Assembly: GCA_902785905.1 (NCBI GenBank)
Contig: CADAAM010000024.1
Coordinates: 1-40,785 of the forward strand
DNA length: 40,785 nt
Source of the DNA: Oscillospiraceae bacterium
GTDB lineage: Bacteria; Bacillota; Clostridia; Oscillospirales; Oscillospiraceae
Reading direction: 5' to 3'
Made by a program: the position numbers and the translations under genes. Positions 22,415 to 31,826 of this stretch are shown here, one piece after another. The notes below the pieces were generated by a model. That model made no database searches. It was not told the origin of the DNA and saw nothing but the letters and a program-made list of their open reading frames with translations. Numbering within the stretch: position 1 is the first letter of the stretch; each line of letters starts with the position of its first letter.

Positions 22415-23665
22415 ATGGACATCTGGCGCATCAGAGGCGGGAATCGGCTGAACGGCGCGTGCCGCGTGCAGGGCTCGAAAAATGCCTCCCTCCCCATTCT
22501 GGCGGCCGCGATCCTCTCACCGAAGGAGAGCACGCTTGCCAACGTGCCGCGCCTGCGGGACATCGACGCCGCGCTGCGTATCCTGAGATGCCTCGGCTGC
22601 GAGACAGACCAGCGGGGAAATGAGGTTTACATAAATGCGTCCGGCGTCACGCGCAGCGTCATCCCCCATGAGCTGATGCTGGAGATGCGCTCGTCGGTCA
22701 TCTTCATGGGGGCCCTGCTTGCCCGCTGCGGCGAGGCGCGGCTGAGTCCGCCGGGCGGCTGCCAGCTCGGCAAAAGACCCATCGACCTGCATCTCAAAGC
22801 CCTGCGCCGGCTCGGGGCCGAGGTCGTGGAGCAGGGAGGCGAGATCGTATGCCGCGCCGACAATCTGCGCGGGACGGAGATCGTCCTGCCCTTCCCGAGC
22901 GTCGGGGCGACCGAGAACGTCATGCTCGCGGCGACGGCGGCGAAGGGGGAGACCGTGCTCCGCGGCGCTGCCCGCGAGCCGGAGATCGTCGCCCTGCAGG
23001 ACTATCTGAACAAAACCGGCTGCCGGGTGCGCGGCGCGGGGAGCGGCACCATCTATATTGCGGAGCGCCGGAGCGCAGACGCCGTCAGGCACCGCGTCAT
23101 CGCCGACCGCATCGTCGCCGCCACCATGGCCTGCGCCCTGGCCGCCGCCGGGGGAGAAATCGAGCTGCTTGATGTTTCGCCCCGGCATTTTTCTACCGTT
23201 CTCCACTTCCTAAAACAGGCGGGCTGTGATATAATGTGCCATAATCGCGGCGTGCGCCTGCGCTCGGACGGGAAGCTGCGCGCCGTGGGGGAGGTCCGTA
23301 CCGAACCGTATCCCGGCTTTCCCACCGACGCCCAGCCCGTTCTGACGGCGGCGCTTTTGAAGGCAAAAGGGACGACGGTCGTGCGCGAGACTATCTTTGA
23401 AAACCGCTTCCGCCAGGTCCCGGAGCTGCGCCGCCTGGGCGCGGACATCCGCCTTGCCGGTCAGAGCGCGGAGATACGCGGGGTAGAGCGCCTGCATGGA
23501 GCGGTGCTGAACGCGACCGATCTGCGCGGCGGCGCTTCCATGATCGTGGCGGGACTCTCGGCGGAAGGGGAGACCCTGGTCCGCGACGAGGGCCACATCC
23601 GAAGAGGCTACGAAGGTCTCGATCGGAGACTCGCCGAGCTCGGGGCGGAGATACGACTTGAATGA
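22415..23665 (+). CDS. murA: UDP-GlcNAc 1-carboxyvinyltransferase MurA
   Basis: Cytoplasmic enzyme of the first committed step of peptidoglycan synthesis, transferring enolpyruvate from PEP to UDP-GlcNAc. The start MDIWRIRGGNRLNG and GSKNASLPILAA match the family N-terminus, so the ATG right after the T-run is the proper start. PPGGCQLGKRPIDLHL carries the catalytic cysteine, the target of fosfomycin. PFPSVGATENVMLAA and the C-terminal DLRGGASMIVAGL are present. The length (416 aa) is typical. ftsQ follows 18 bp downstream. Placement inside the dcw cluster is common in Clostridia. Control by the overlapping hairpin is inferred. Confidence 0.95.
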   Translation: MDIWRIRGGNRLNGACRVQGSKNASLPILAAAILSPKESTLANVPRLRDIDAALRILRCLGCETDQRGNEVYINASGVTRSVIPHELMLEMRSSVIFMGALLARCGEARLSPPGGCQLGKRPIDLHLKALRRLGAEVVEQGGEIVCRADNLRGTEIVLPFPSVGATENVMLAATAAKGETVLRGAAREPEIVALQDYLNKTGCRVRGAGSGTIYIAERRSADAVRHRVIADRIVAATMACALAAAGGEIELLDVSPRHFSTVLHFLKQAGCDIMCHNRGVRLRSDGKLRAVGEVRTEPYPGFPTDAQPVLTAALLKAKGTTVVRETIFENRFRQVPELRRLGADIRLAGQSAEIRGVERLHGAVLNATDLRGGASMIVAGLSAEGETLVRDEGHIRRGYEGLDRRLAELGAEIRLE

Positions 23666-23683
23666 TTCTGAGAGGATTGAAAA

Positions 23684-24466
23684 ATGGCTTTTAAGCTCAA
23701 CGGAAGAAGAAAACGCTATGCCGACGAGGAGGGCTTCAGCCTCAGAGAGCTCACCGCCTCCGTCAGCGGGCCGATCATGTTTTTCCTCGTGATCGTCGCC
23801 GTCATCTTCGTGATGAGCGTTTTTTTCCGCGTCTCGGATATCCAGGTCCGGGGCAACTCACACTATACGGATGAGGAGATCATCCGCGCCATTGATATCG
23901 AAGAGGGCGACAACCTGTTCTTTTTCGACAGGTTTGCCGCCCTGAGCCGCGTTTTCGCAAAGCTGCCCTATATTGATGAGGTCACGGTCGAGCGCAGCCT
24001 GCCGAACAGGGTCATCATCACCGTCACCGAGAGCCGCGCCCTGGCCTATATCGTCCTGGGCGAGGAGAACTGGACCATCGACCACAGCTGCAAAATCCTC
24101 GGCAAGGCCAACGACGACGAGCTGACCGGCCTCATCCCCATTATCGGCATCTCCCCGGGCACCCTCATGATCGGCGAGCCGCTGGAGACCGACGACGGGG
24201 ACGAGAGCATCGTCGACTATATCTCCGAGGTCCTCTATCAGCTCGAGGCCCGCGGCCTGTACACCAAGGTCGGGCGCGTGGACTTCTCCGACCCGGAGCA
24301 TGTGGAGTTTACCCTGAACGACAAATATATCGTGCGCCTCGGCAACGCCTCCAACATCGAATACAAATTCGGCATGCTGATTTCCGCGCTTTCGCAATTA
24401 TTGGAGGGAGATGTGGGAATAATCAATGTAAGCGACGGAAATACAGCGCATTTCAGCCCGGGCTGA
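23684..24466 (+). CDS. ftsQ: Cell division protein FtsQ/DivIB
   Basis: A bitopic divisome protein linking the FtsL/FtsB pair to other division proteins. A cytoplasmic N-terminus of about 30 residues is followed by one membrane helix (about 31-54). A POTRA domain starts at VSDIQVRGNSHYTDEEI, ending near VIITVTESRALAYI, and the beta domain follows to the C-terminus. The length (260 aa) is normal. AGAGGAT lies upstream of the ATG. It occupies the usual place between murA and ftsZ; ftsA, often next to ftsZ in other phyla, is absent. Confidence 0.92.
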   Translation: MAFKLNGRRKRYADEEGFSLRELTASVSGPIMFFLVIVAVIFVMSVFFRVSDIQVRGNSHYTDEEIIRAIDIEEGDNLFFFDRFAALSRVFAKLPYIDEVTVERSLPNRVIITVTESRALAYIVLGEENWTIDHSCKILGKANDDELTGLIPIIGISPGTLMIGEPLETDDGDESIVDYISEVLYQLEARGLYTKVGRVDFSDPEHVEFTLNDKYIVRLGNASNIEYKFGMLISALSQLLEGDVGIINVSDGNTAHFSPG

Positions 24467-24512
24467 GCAAAGGTTACAATAAACAAAAGATTTCGCGAAA
24501 ATAAAAAAACTA

Positions 24513-24541
24513 TTGACTCCTGAAGAGTTTTGTAATAAAAT
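24513..24541 (+). promoter_or_regulatory. Sigma-A promoter of ftsZ
   Basis: TTGACT (24513-24518), a 17-bp spacer and TAAAAT (24536-24541) in an AT-rich 140-bp gap ahead of ftsZ. It gives ftsZ expression independent of the long operon. Confidence 0.8.
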
Positions 24542-24607
24542 ACCGATTGTAGACAGAAATGAAATGATTTGTAACCTATGCGTTAACAATAAATGGGAGG
24601 CAGTTTT

Positions 24608-25810
24608 ATGGATTTCAAAGCCGATGTACCTGAAAATGTTGTCAATATTAAGGTGATTGGCATTGGCGGAGCCGGCAACAATGTGGTCAACCGCATGGTC
24701 AAGGCCGGTACGCAGGGCGTTGAGTTCATCGCCATCAATACAGACAAGCAGGCGCTGGCCGTGTCCAACGCGGATCAGAAGCTCCAGATCGGTGAGAAAA
24801 TGACCAAGGGCCAGGGCGCGGGCTCCGATCCCGATATCGGCAAGCGCTCCGCGGAAGAGAGCCGCAACAATATCGCCAAGGTGATCGAGAACGCCGACAT
24901 GGCCTTCATCACCTGCGGCATGGGCGGCGGCACCGGCACCGGCGCAGCCCCGATTGTGGCTGAGATCGCGCGCGACGCGGGTCTGCTGACCGTCGGCGTC
25001 GTGACCAAGCCCTTCAAGTTTGAAGGCAAGCGCCGCATGGATCAGGCCAACGCCGGCATCAAGGAGCTGCTCGGCCGGGTCGACTCCCTGCTCATCATCC
25101 CGAACGACAGGCTGAAATTCGCCACCGACCAGAAGGTCACTCTGGCCAACGCCTTTGAGATCGCGGACGACGTGCTGCTCCAGGCCGTCACCAGCATCTC
25201 TGACCTCATTAAGAACACCGGCTTCATCAACCTCGATTTCGCCGATGTGACCTGCATCATGAAGAACGCAGGCTTTGCCCACATGGGTGTGGGCCGTGCC
25301 GCAGGAAAGGGCAAGGCCGAGGAGGCCGCCCGCATGGCTGTCGCCAGCCCCCTCATGGAGACCTCCATCAACGGCGCGCGCGGCGTGCTTATCAACATCA
25401 CCGGCTCCGCCGATATGGATCTCGAGGACGTCGAGACCGCGGCGAGTCTCGTGCAGGAGGCCGCCCACCCCGAGGCCAACATCATCTTCGGCGCGACCTT
25501 CGACGATACGCTCGAGGATGAGATCCGCGTCACCGTCATCGCCACCGGCTTTGAGGACGCCGTCCTGAACGCTGAGGCCGTCCCTGTTCCCGTCGCCTCC
25601 GTGCAGCAGAGCAACCCGGCCTTCACGCCGGTGCGCCCCGCCGCAGGGCGCGAGAGACCCCAGGGTCTCTTCACCGGCGCCGCCGAGAAGGCCGCCGCCG
25701 CTCAGCAGCCCGCACAGCCCGCCGCTCAGCCCGCTGCCGCCGCGCAGGCCAAGCCCGCCGCGGATGAGGATCCCTTCGACAGTATCTTTAAGATTTTCAA
25801 TACCAAGTAA
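24608..25810 (+). CDS. ftsZ: Cell division GTPase FtsZ
   Basis: Tubulin-like GTPase that polymerises into the cytokinetic ring. VIGIGGAGNN opens the fold and GGGTGTGAAP is the tubulin signature binding the GTP phosphates. IPNDRL and the T7 loop region (NLDFADV) are present. I chose the ATG at 24608, with TGGGAGG ahead, over an upstream in-frame codon at 24593. The linker after about residue 325 is Ala/Pro/Gln-rich. The C-terminal peptide DPFDSIFKIFNTK differs from the common IPxFLR-type tail, which suggests a lineage-specific set of partners. The gene has its own promoter and a strong terminator. Confidence 0.97.
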   Translation: MDFKADVPENVVNIKVIGIGGAGNNVVNRMVKAGTQGVEFIAINTDKQALAVSNADQKLQIGEKMTKGQGAGSDPDIGKRSAEESRNNIAKVIENADMAFITCGMGGGTGTGAAPIVAEIARDAGLLTVGVVTKPFKFEGKRRMDQANAGIKELLGRVDSLLIIPNDRLKFATDQKVTLANAFEIADDVLLQAVTSISDLIKNTGFINLDFADVTCIMKNAGFAHMGVGRAAGKGKAEEAARMAVASPLMETSINGARGVLINITGSADMDLEDVETAASLVQEAAHPEANIIFGATFDDTLEDEIRVTVIATGFEDAVLNAEAVPVPVASVQQSNPAFTPVRPAAGRERPQGLFTGAAEKAAAAQQPAQPAAQPAAAAQAKPAADEDPFDSIFKIFNTK

Positions 25811-25839
25811 GCGGTTTCGATACCCTCCTTCCTCCTTAT

Positions 25840-25876
25840 TCATCCCTCCCGGTGCAAGCGGGAGGGATGACCCTTT
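25840..25876 (+). terminator. ftsZ terminator
   Basis: A 12-bp perfect stem (25840-25851 with 25859-25870) with a 7-nt loop, followed by CCCTTTT. It lies 30 bp after the ftsZ stop. Confidence 0.85.
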
Positions 25877-25940
25877 TAAAAGAAGCCATCAGACTGCAGA
25901 CAAACCCTTGCAAACCAAGTCGGTCTTGTAAGGGGGATCT

Positions 25941-26018
25941 GTGAAGGGGGACGGGGGAGTCCCCCTTCACGTACAATCCATGCAAAAATGGGAACTTTTT
26001 CGGAAGTTCCCATTTTTG
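25941..26018. repeat. Dispersed hairpin repeat, copy 2, with preceding hairpin
   Basis: 25971-25997 is identical to 10007-10033. The hairpin arms here are 15 bp (25983-25997 with 26004-26018). An 11-bp hairpin, GTGAAGGGGGA with its complement (25941-25951 with 25960-25970), lies directly before it. Copy 1 has a weaker related segment at the same place. Confidence 0.85.
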
Positions 26019-26021
26019 GCT

Positions 26022-26241
26022 CTCGAGCTGTCGACACTTTGTCGACAGCTCGAGTCATGGCTTCGCAAAGCGAAGCCATGACATGTTTTTATACTGGTCT
26101 CCCATAAAACGGCTTAAAGCCGTTTTATAGCGCCAAAGGCGCGTCGGAGACCTATGAGACGTGTTTTGTGCCCTTGGGCACAAAACTGGCAGCGCGCTTT
26201 GCGCGATGCCTTTTCGTTAAAACGAACTGTTTTAACGAAAA
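26022..26241. repeat. Array of seven further hairpins between ftsZ and the pyruvate-kinase-like gene
   Basis: In order: a 15-bp stem (26022-26036 with 26040-26054); a 13-bp stem (26054-26066 with 26070-26082), followed by TTTTT; a closing stem GGTCTCC/GGAGACC (26096-26102 with 26146-26152) that encloses a 12-bp hairpin (26104-26128) and a 5-bp hairpin (26130-26142); an 11-bp stem (26163-26173 with 26176-26186); a GGCA/TGCC plus CGCGC/GCGCG stem (26188-26210); and a 13-bp stem (26211-26223 with 26229-26241). The 437-bp gap 25811-26247 is almost entirely palindromes and contains no gene that I can support. Confidence 0.85.
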
Positions 26242-26247
26242 ACAGTA

Positions 26248-27237
26248 TTATCGATTTTTCATATACCTCGCCGCCTCGCCGGCGGTTTTGACCAGATAGC
26301 GCATCGCCTCCACGGGGTAGTCGCCGACGGCGGTCTCGCCGGTGAGCATGACGGAGCTTGCCCCGTCGAGGACGGCGTTGAAGACGTCGCTGACCTCCGC
26401 GCGGGTGGGGACGGCGGCGTGCTCCATGCTGGCGAGCATCTGCGTCACCACCATGAAGGCCCGGCCCTTTTCCCGGCATTTTGCGGCAATTTCCTTCTGG
26501 ACACGCGGCAGCTCCCAGAGCGGCACGGCGTTGCCCAGATCGCCGCGGGCGATGACGATCTCGTCACACGCAGCGATCAGCTCGTCCAGATTCCGGACGC
26601 CCTCGCGGTTTTCGATCTTGGCGAAGAGGCGGATCTCCCGGCCGCACGTCCTGTCCAGCGCCGCGCGCACGGCCTCGAGGTCGGCGCGGTCGCGCACGAA
26701 GGGCTGCATCACGCCGGTCACGCCGTAGTCCTTTGCCATGGAGATATTGGCAAGGTCGGCCTCGGTCATCGTGGGAGGGCGCAGTCCGGCACCGGGGATC
26801 GCAAGACTCTTGCGCCCGGTGAGCGTGCCGCCGCGTATCACGTCGGCCCTGGCGGATGAACCGTCCGCCGCCGAGACCTCGAGAAGCAGTTTCCCGTCAT
26901 CCAGCAGAAGCTGTGCGCCGGGGACGAGACAGGGGAGAGCGATCACCGGGATCGGGATGCCGCCCGCGCCCAGCGTCACGCTCTCGCCCTCGCGGAGCGG
27001 GAGGGGATGCGCAAGGGCCCCGATGCGAAGCTCGGGACCCTGCATGTCGATGAGAAGCCGCGCTTTCACGCCGCATTGAGCGGCGGCTTCGTGCAGGGCC
27101 TCTGTTTCCTTCGCCGCCTCGGGCAGCGTGATGTGGGAGAGATTCAGACGCATGCCGGTCATCCCGGCGTCCAGCATGGCGCGCAGCGTCGTGACGTCGG
27201 CGCAGCGCGGGCCGAGCGTCCCGTAAAAATCAAGCAT
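26248..27237 (-). CDS. Short pyruvate-kinase-like enzyme lacking the C-terminal domain
   Basis: Contains the A and B domains of pyruvate kinase. Motifs are TLGPRC, RLNLSH (phosphate/K+ site), LIDMQGPELRIG, AKIENREG (catalytic Lys and metal-binding Glu), VIARGDLGN, TQMLASM and PTRAEVSDVFNAVLDGASSVMLTGETAVGDYPVEAM. At about 330 residues it stops where the allosteric C-terminal domain of the usual 470-residue enzyme begins. The frame ends cleanly, so this is a short form rather than obvious decay. I prefer the ATG at 27237, where AAGGATG lies 6 bp upstream; the ATG at 27246 has AAGG abutting it. Either start overlaps or abuts the upstream cyclase gene, so the two are translationally linked. It may be a dedicated, non-allosteric or repurposed enzyme; the cell probably has a full-length one elsewhere. 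Confidence 0.85.
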   Translation of the reverse strand: MLDFYGTLGPRCADVTTLRAMLDAGMTGMRLNLSHITLPEAAKETEALHEAAAQCGVKARLLIDMQGPELRIGALAHPLPLREGESVTLGAGGIPIPVIALPCLVPGAQLLLDDGKLLLEVSAADGSSARADVIRGGTLTGRKSLAIPGAGLRPPTMTEADLANISMAKDYGVTGVMQPFVRDRADLEAVRAALDRTCGREIRLFAKIENREGVRNLDELIAACDEIVIARGDLGNAVPLWELPRVQKEIAAKCREKGRAFMVVTQMLASMEHAAVPTRAEVSDVFNAVLDGASSVMLTGETAVGDYPVEAMRYLVKTAGEAARYMKNR

Positions 27238-27248
27238 ATCCGACATCC

Positions 27249-28325
27249 TTAAAAAACCATTTGATTGCGCCCGTTGGCCTTGCCGCGGTAGAGCTTTCGG
27301 TCAGCGCTCTCGAGCAGATCCGCAAGAGGGGAGCGGTAGTCGTTCTCCTCCACGCCGGCAGTGATGGTGATGGAGAAACGGTGATCCTCATATTCAATCT
27401 GCATCTTCCGCACGGCAATAAGCAGATCCGTCATAATGCGGCTCGCGTCGTCGATATTCACGCCGGGAAAGAAGAAGCAGAACTCCTCACCGCCCCAGCG
27501 GCTGACAAAGTAGCCCTCCTTGGAGTGTTCCGTAAACAGCGCGGCAAGCTGCTGAAGTACATGATCCCCGCAGTTGTGGCCGTAGGTGTCGTTGACGCGC
27601 TTAAAGAAGTCGATGTCCGCGATGGCGACACAGTACATGGCCTCGGGATTGTCGCTGACATAGCGGGTCATCACGTCCATGAAGCCGCGGCGGTTGATGA
27701 GCTTGGTCAGCGGGTCGGTCTCAGCCTGAATCTGCAGCTGCTCATTGTGCAGCAGGAGCTGCCGGGCGGTTTCCTGCAGATTGCTGCTGTAGACAATGCA
27801 GCAGCAGGCCAGCATCAAAAACGCTGAGATCGTGTTGACCGTCTGCATTAAAAACAACGAAAAGCTGTCAACAGAGATGAGCGGGGCGTGGACGGAAGTG
27901 TACTGATAGAGAAAAATGCGCAGGGTCAGGATCATCAAAAAGTACACGATTTTAAAAGCCGGGGGCTCATACAGGCAGAAAAAGACCAGCACAACGAGGA
28001 CAATCAGCGTATGCTGCCCGCCGATGCCCCAGCCGAAGCAGATGACGTACCAGCATGTCCAGGCGCAGATAATCAGGGAAATCAGCAGGAGGTTGAAGCG
28101 GGCGGTGAGCTGATTGACCTGGAATATTTTGAACAGCAAAACGCCGAAAATGACCAGAGGAATCCAGAAAAACTGCTTTGAAGACCAGAAAACGAGCAGA
28201 ATAGACAGCAAAAAATAGACGCCGAGCATCCGATCCGCGAGGATTACAGACTGTCGGTAGTAAAACAATGTTTCTTTTGTGTTTTTCGGCACTATCTGCC
28301 GGAAAAAGTCAGAAAACAGTTTCAT
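27249..28325 (-). CDS. Membrane-bound GGDEF diguanylate cyclase
   Basis: Predicted to synthesise cyclic di-GMP. The N-terminal half (about residues 35-185) consists of six or so hydrophobic helices without a recognisable periplasmic sensor domain, so it may sense a membrane or small-molecule signal directly. A short coiled coil (NLQETARQLLLHNEQLQIQAE) leads to the GGDEF domain: DPLTKLINRRGF, ADIDFFKRVNDTYGHNCGD and the active motif RWGGEEF. The RxxD inhibitory site is missing (KEGY at that place). It is the first gene of a two-gene minus-strand unit whose second member is the pyruvate-kinase-like gene. No clear promoter is visible in the AT-rich region upstream. Confidence 0.92.
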   Translation of the reverse strand: MKLFSDFFRQIVPKNTKETLFYYRQSVILADRMLGVYFLLSILLVFWSSKQFFWIPLVIFGVLLFKIFQVNQLTARFNLLLISLIICAWTCWYVICFGWGIGGQHTLIVLVVLVFFCLYEPPAFKIVYFLMILTLRIFLYQYTSVHAPLISVDSFSLFLMQTVNTISAFLMLACCCIVYSSNLQETARQLLLHNEQLQIQAETDPLTKLINRRGFMDVMTRYVSDNPEAMYCVAIADIDFFKRVNDTYGHNCGDHVLQQLAALFTEHSKEGYFVSRWGGEEFCFFFPGVNIDDASRIMTDLLIAVRKMQIEYEDHRFSITITAGVEENDYRSPLADLLESADRKLYRGKANGRNQMVF

Positions 28326-28474
28326 TTATCTCACCGCAACACGCAATACAATAAAATGAAAACCAACACACCCGCAAAAAAGACCGAATGTCCCGCTCAT
28401 CATAATTGCTTATTACATAATACAAAATTCCGTATGATAAAACAATAGGTTTTTAAATTATTTTTAAAGAAAAT

Positions 28475-28500
28475 CGGGACCCGCCGGACGGCGGGTCCCG
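28475..28500 (-). terminator. pckA terminator
   Basis: 11-bp perfect GC-rich stem (28475-28485 with 28490-28500) with a GGAC loop, 24 bp after the pckA stop. The minus strand then reads ATTTTCTTT. The rest of the gap 28326-28474 is AT-rich and featureless apart from the start region of the cyclase gene. Confidence 0.88.
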
Positions 28501-28523
28501 AAAAAGGGTCCTTGTGTTTGAGA

Positions 28524-30111
<1,588 letters not shown>

Positions 30112-30266
30112 ATTGCATCAATCCTCTTTCTTATAATAAATAGGGGTCTCGCACGATGTGTTAAAAATACCACATCCGCGGGACTCCGTCAAGCGTCACA
30201 GTATACAAATCCGCCTGGGTGCATGGGCGTTTCCGGCGGAAAAACCGTGCTTCGTGCACAATCCGT

Positions 30267-30295
30267 TTGACGCAGCGGGCCGATGGTGATAGAGT
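30267..30295 (+). promoter_or_regulatory. Possible promoter of the MATE gene
   Basis: TTGACG (30267-30272), a 17-bp spacer and TAGAGT (30290-30295), in the 215-bp divergent gap between pckA and the exporter. The -10 is a 4/6 match. Confidence 0.45.
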
Positions 30296-30326
30296 ACAAG
30301 GCAGCAAGGAAAGGGGGGCGGACGCG

Positions 30327-31739
30327 ATGGAGCAGACAAACGCCAAATATTTCCGCATGACGACGGAGCCAATCCCGAAGCTGATCTGCACGCTCGCCGT
30401 GCCGACGATCGTGTCGATGCTGGTGACGGCGCTTTACAACATCGCGGACACCTTCTTCGTCGGCCGTCTCGGCACCGAGGCGACGGCCGGCGTCGGGCTG
30501 GTGTTTCCGATCATGGCGGTGATCCAGGCCTTCGGCTTCTTCTTCGGCCAGGGCTCGGGCAACTTCATCTCCCGCTCCCTCGGAGCGAGGCGGGCGGACG
30601 AGGCCGAGTATATGGCCTCCACGGGCGGGTTCTGCGCGCTGCTCTTCGGCGGGCTGCTGACGCTGTTCGGCCTGCTCTTTCGCGGGGCGGTGCTGTATGT
30701 CCTCGGCGCGCGGGAGGGTCTCGTCGCGCCGGGGACGGTGAGCTATGCCTCGGACTACCTGACCGTGATCCTCTGCGGCGCGCCGTTTATGTGCCTGTCG
30801 TGCGTACTGAATAACCAGCTGAGATTCCAGGGCAACGCCTTTTTCGCCATGATCGGCCTTGTGTCCGGGGCAGTGCTGAACGTGGCGCTGGACCCGGTGT
30901 TCATCTTCGGCTTCAGGCTCGAGGTGACGGGCGCGGCCCTCGCCACCGCGGTGAGCCAGAGTGTGAGCTGCGTGCTCCTGTACATCGGGACGCTGCGCAG
31001 CGACAGTCTCAAGCTGCGCGCCCGCAACTTCCGGCCCACGCCGTTTTACCTCAAAAACATCGCCGTCGGCGGCACGCCCTCGCTTTTCCGCCAGGGGCTT
31101 GCCAGCCTCGCGACGCTGTGCCTGAACGCGGCGGCGGGGGCGTCGGTGGCCGCCGGGCAGTCGGACGCGGCGATCGCGGCCTTCTCGGTGGTGAACAAGA
31201 TCATGATGTTCGCCTTCTCGGCCCTTCTCGGCTTCGGACAGGCGTTCCAGCCGGTGTGCGGCTTCAACTGGGGCGCGGGGCGCTATGACCGGGTGCGCCG
31301 GGCGTACATGTTCTGTCTCAAGGTGGGCTTTGCGTTTCTGGCGGCGGCGTCCTGCCTGGGCTATCTCTTCGCGCCGCGCCTTGTGGCCCTGTTCCGGGAC
31401 GACCCCGCGGTCATTGAGTTCGGCACGGTGGCCATGCGCTGCCAGTGCTGCACGTTTACGCTGATGGCGCTGGTGACGATCACCAACATGCTGTATCAGA
31501 ACATCGGGCGCGTGGTCGGGGCGACGCTGCTCGCGGTGGCGCGGCAGGGACTGATGTTCATCCCGGCGGCGCTGATCCTGCCGCGGGTGATAAGCCCGCC
31601 GATCTGGGGCGTGTACCTCGCCCAGCCGACGGCGGACCTCTTCGCGTTTACGCTGGCGCTCATCCTCGCCCTGCGCATGTACAGGGAGCTGAAGAGAAGG
31701 GAAGAGGGAGTCCTGTCAAAGTCAAAAGAAAACTGTTGA
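30327..31739 (+). CDS. MATE-family efflux transporter
   Basis: A 12-helix membrane antiporter that exports drugs or metabolites using Na+ or H+. Family features are PKLICTLAVPTIVSMLVTALYNIADTFFVGRLG at the N-terminus (the usual first two helices), AFGFFFGQGSGNFISRSLG, and in the second half the repeat GFGQAFQPVCGFNWGAGRYDRVR. I chose the ATG at 30327 because AAGGAAAGGGGGG precedes it; the frame is open further upstream but without homologous sequence. The length (470 aa) is typical. The substrate is unknown. The -35 of the next gene overlaps the end of this one. Confidence 0.93.
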   Translation: MEQTNAKYFRMTTEPIPKLICTLAVPTIVSMLVTALYNIADTFFVGRLGTEATAGVGLVFPIMAVIQAFGFFFGQGSGNFISRSLGARRADEAEYMASTGGFCALLFGGLLTLFGLLFRGAVLYVLGAREGLVAPGTVSYASDYLTVILCGAPFMCLSCVLNNQLRFQGNAFFAMIGLVSGAVLNVALDPVFIFGFRLEVTGAALATAVSQSVSCVLLYIGTLRSDSLKLRARNFRPTPFYLKNIAVGGTPSLFRQGLASLATLCLNAAAGASVAAGQSDAAIAAFSVVNKIMMFAFSALLGFGQAFQPVCGFNWGAGRYDRVRRAYMFCLKVGFAFLAAASCLGYLFAPRLVALFRDDPAVIEFGTVAMRCQCCTFTLMALVTITNMLYQNIGRVVGATLLAVARQGLMFIPAALILPRVISPPIWGVYLAQPTADLFAFTLALILALRMYRELKRREEGVLSKSKENC

Positions 31740-31764
31740 TTTTGTGGTAACGGCACCGTATAAT
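31736..31764 (+). promoter_or_regulatory. Sigma-A promoter of the VanW gene
   Basis: TTGATT (31736-31741) overlaps the MATE stop codon; a 17-bp spacer and TATAAT (31759-31764) follow. It drives the vanW-dut pair. Confidence 0.8.
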
Positions 31765-31826
31765 ACAACATATTGACACCATAAACCGTACCCGGCGGCA
31801 CACCGTCCGGGGAGGAGGATATCCGT

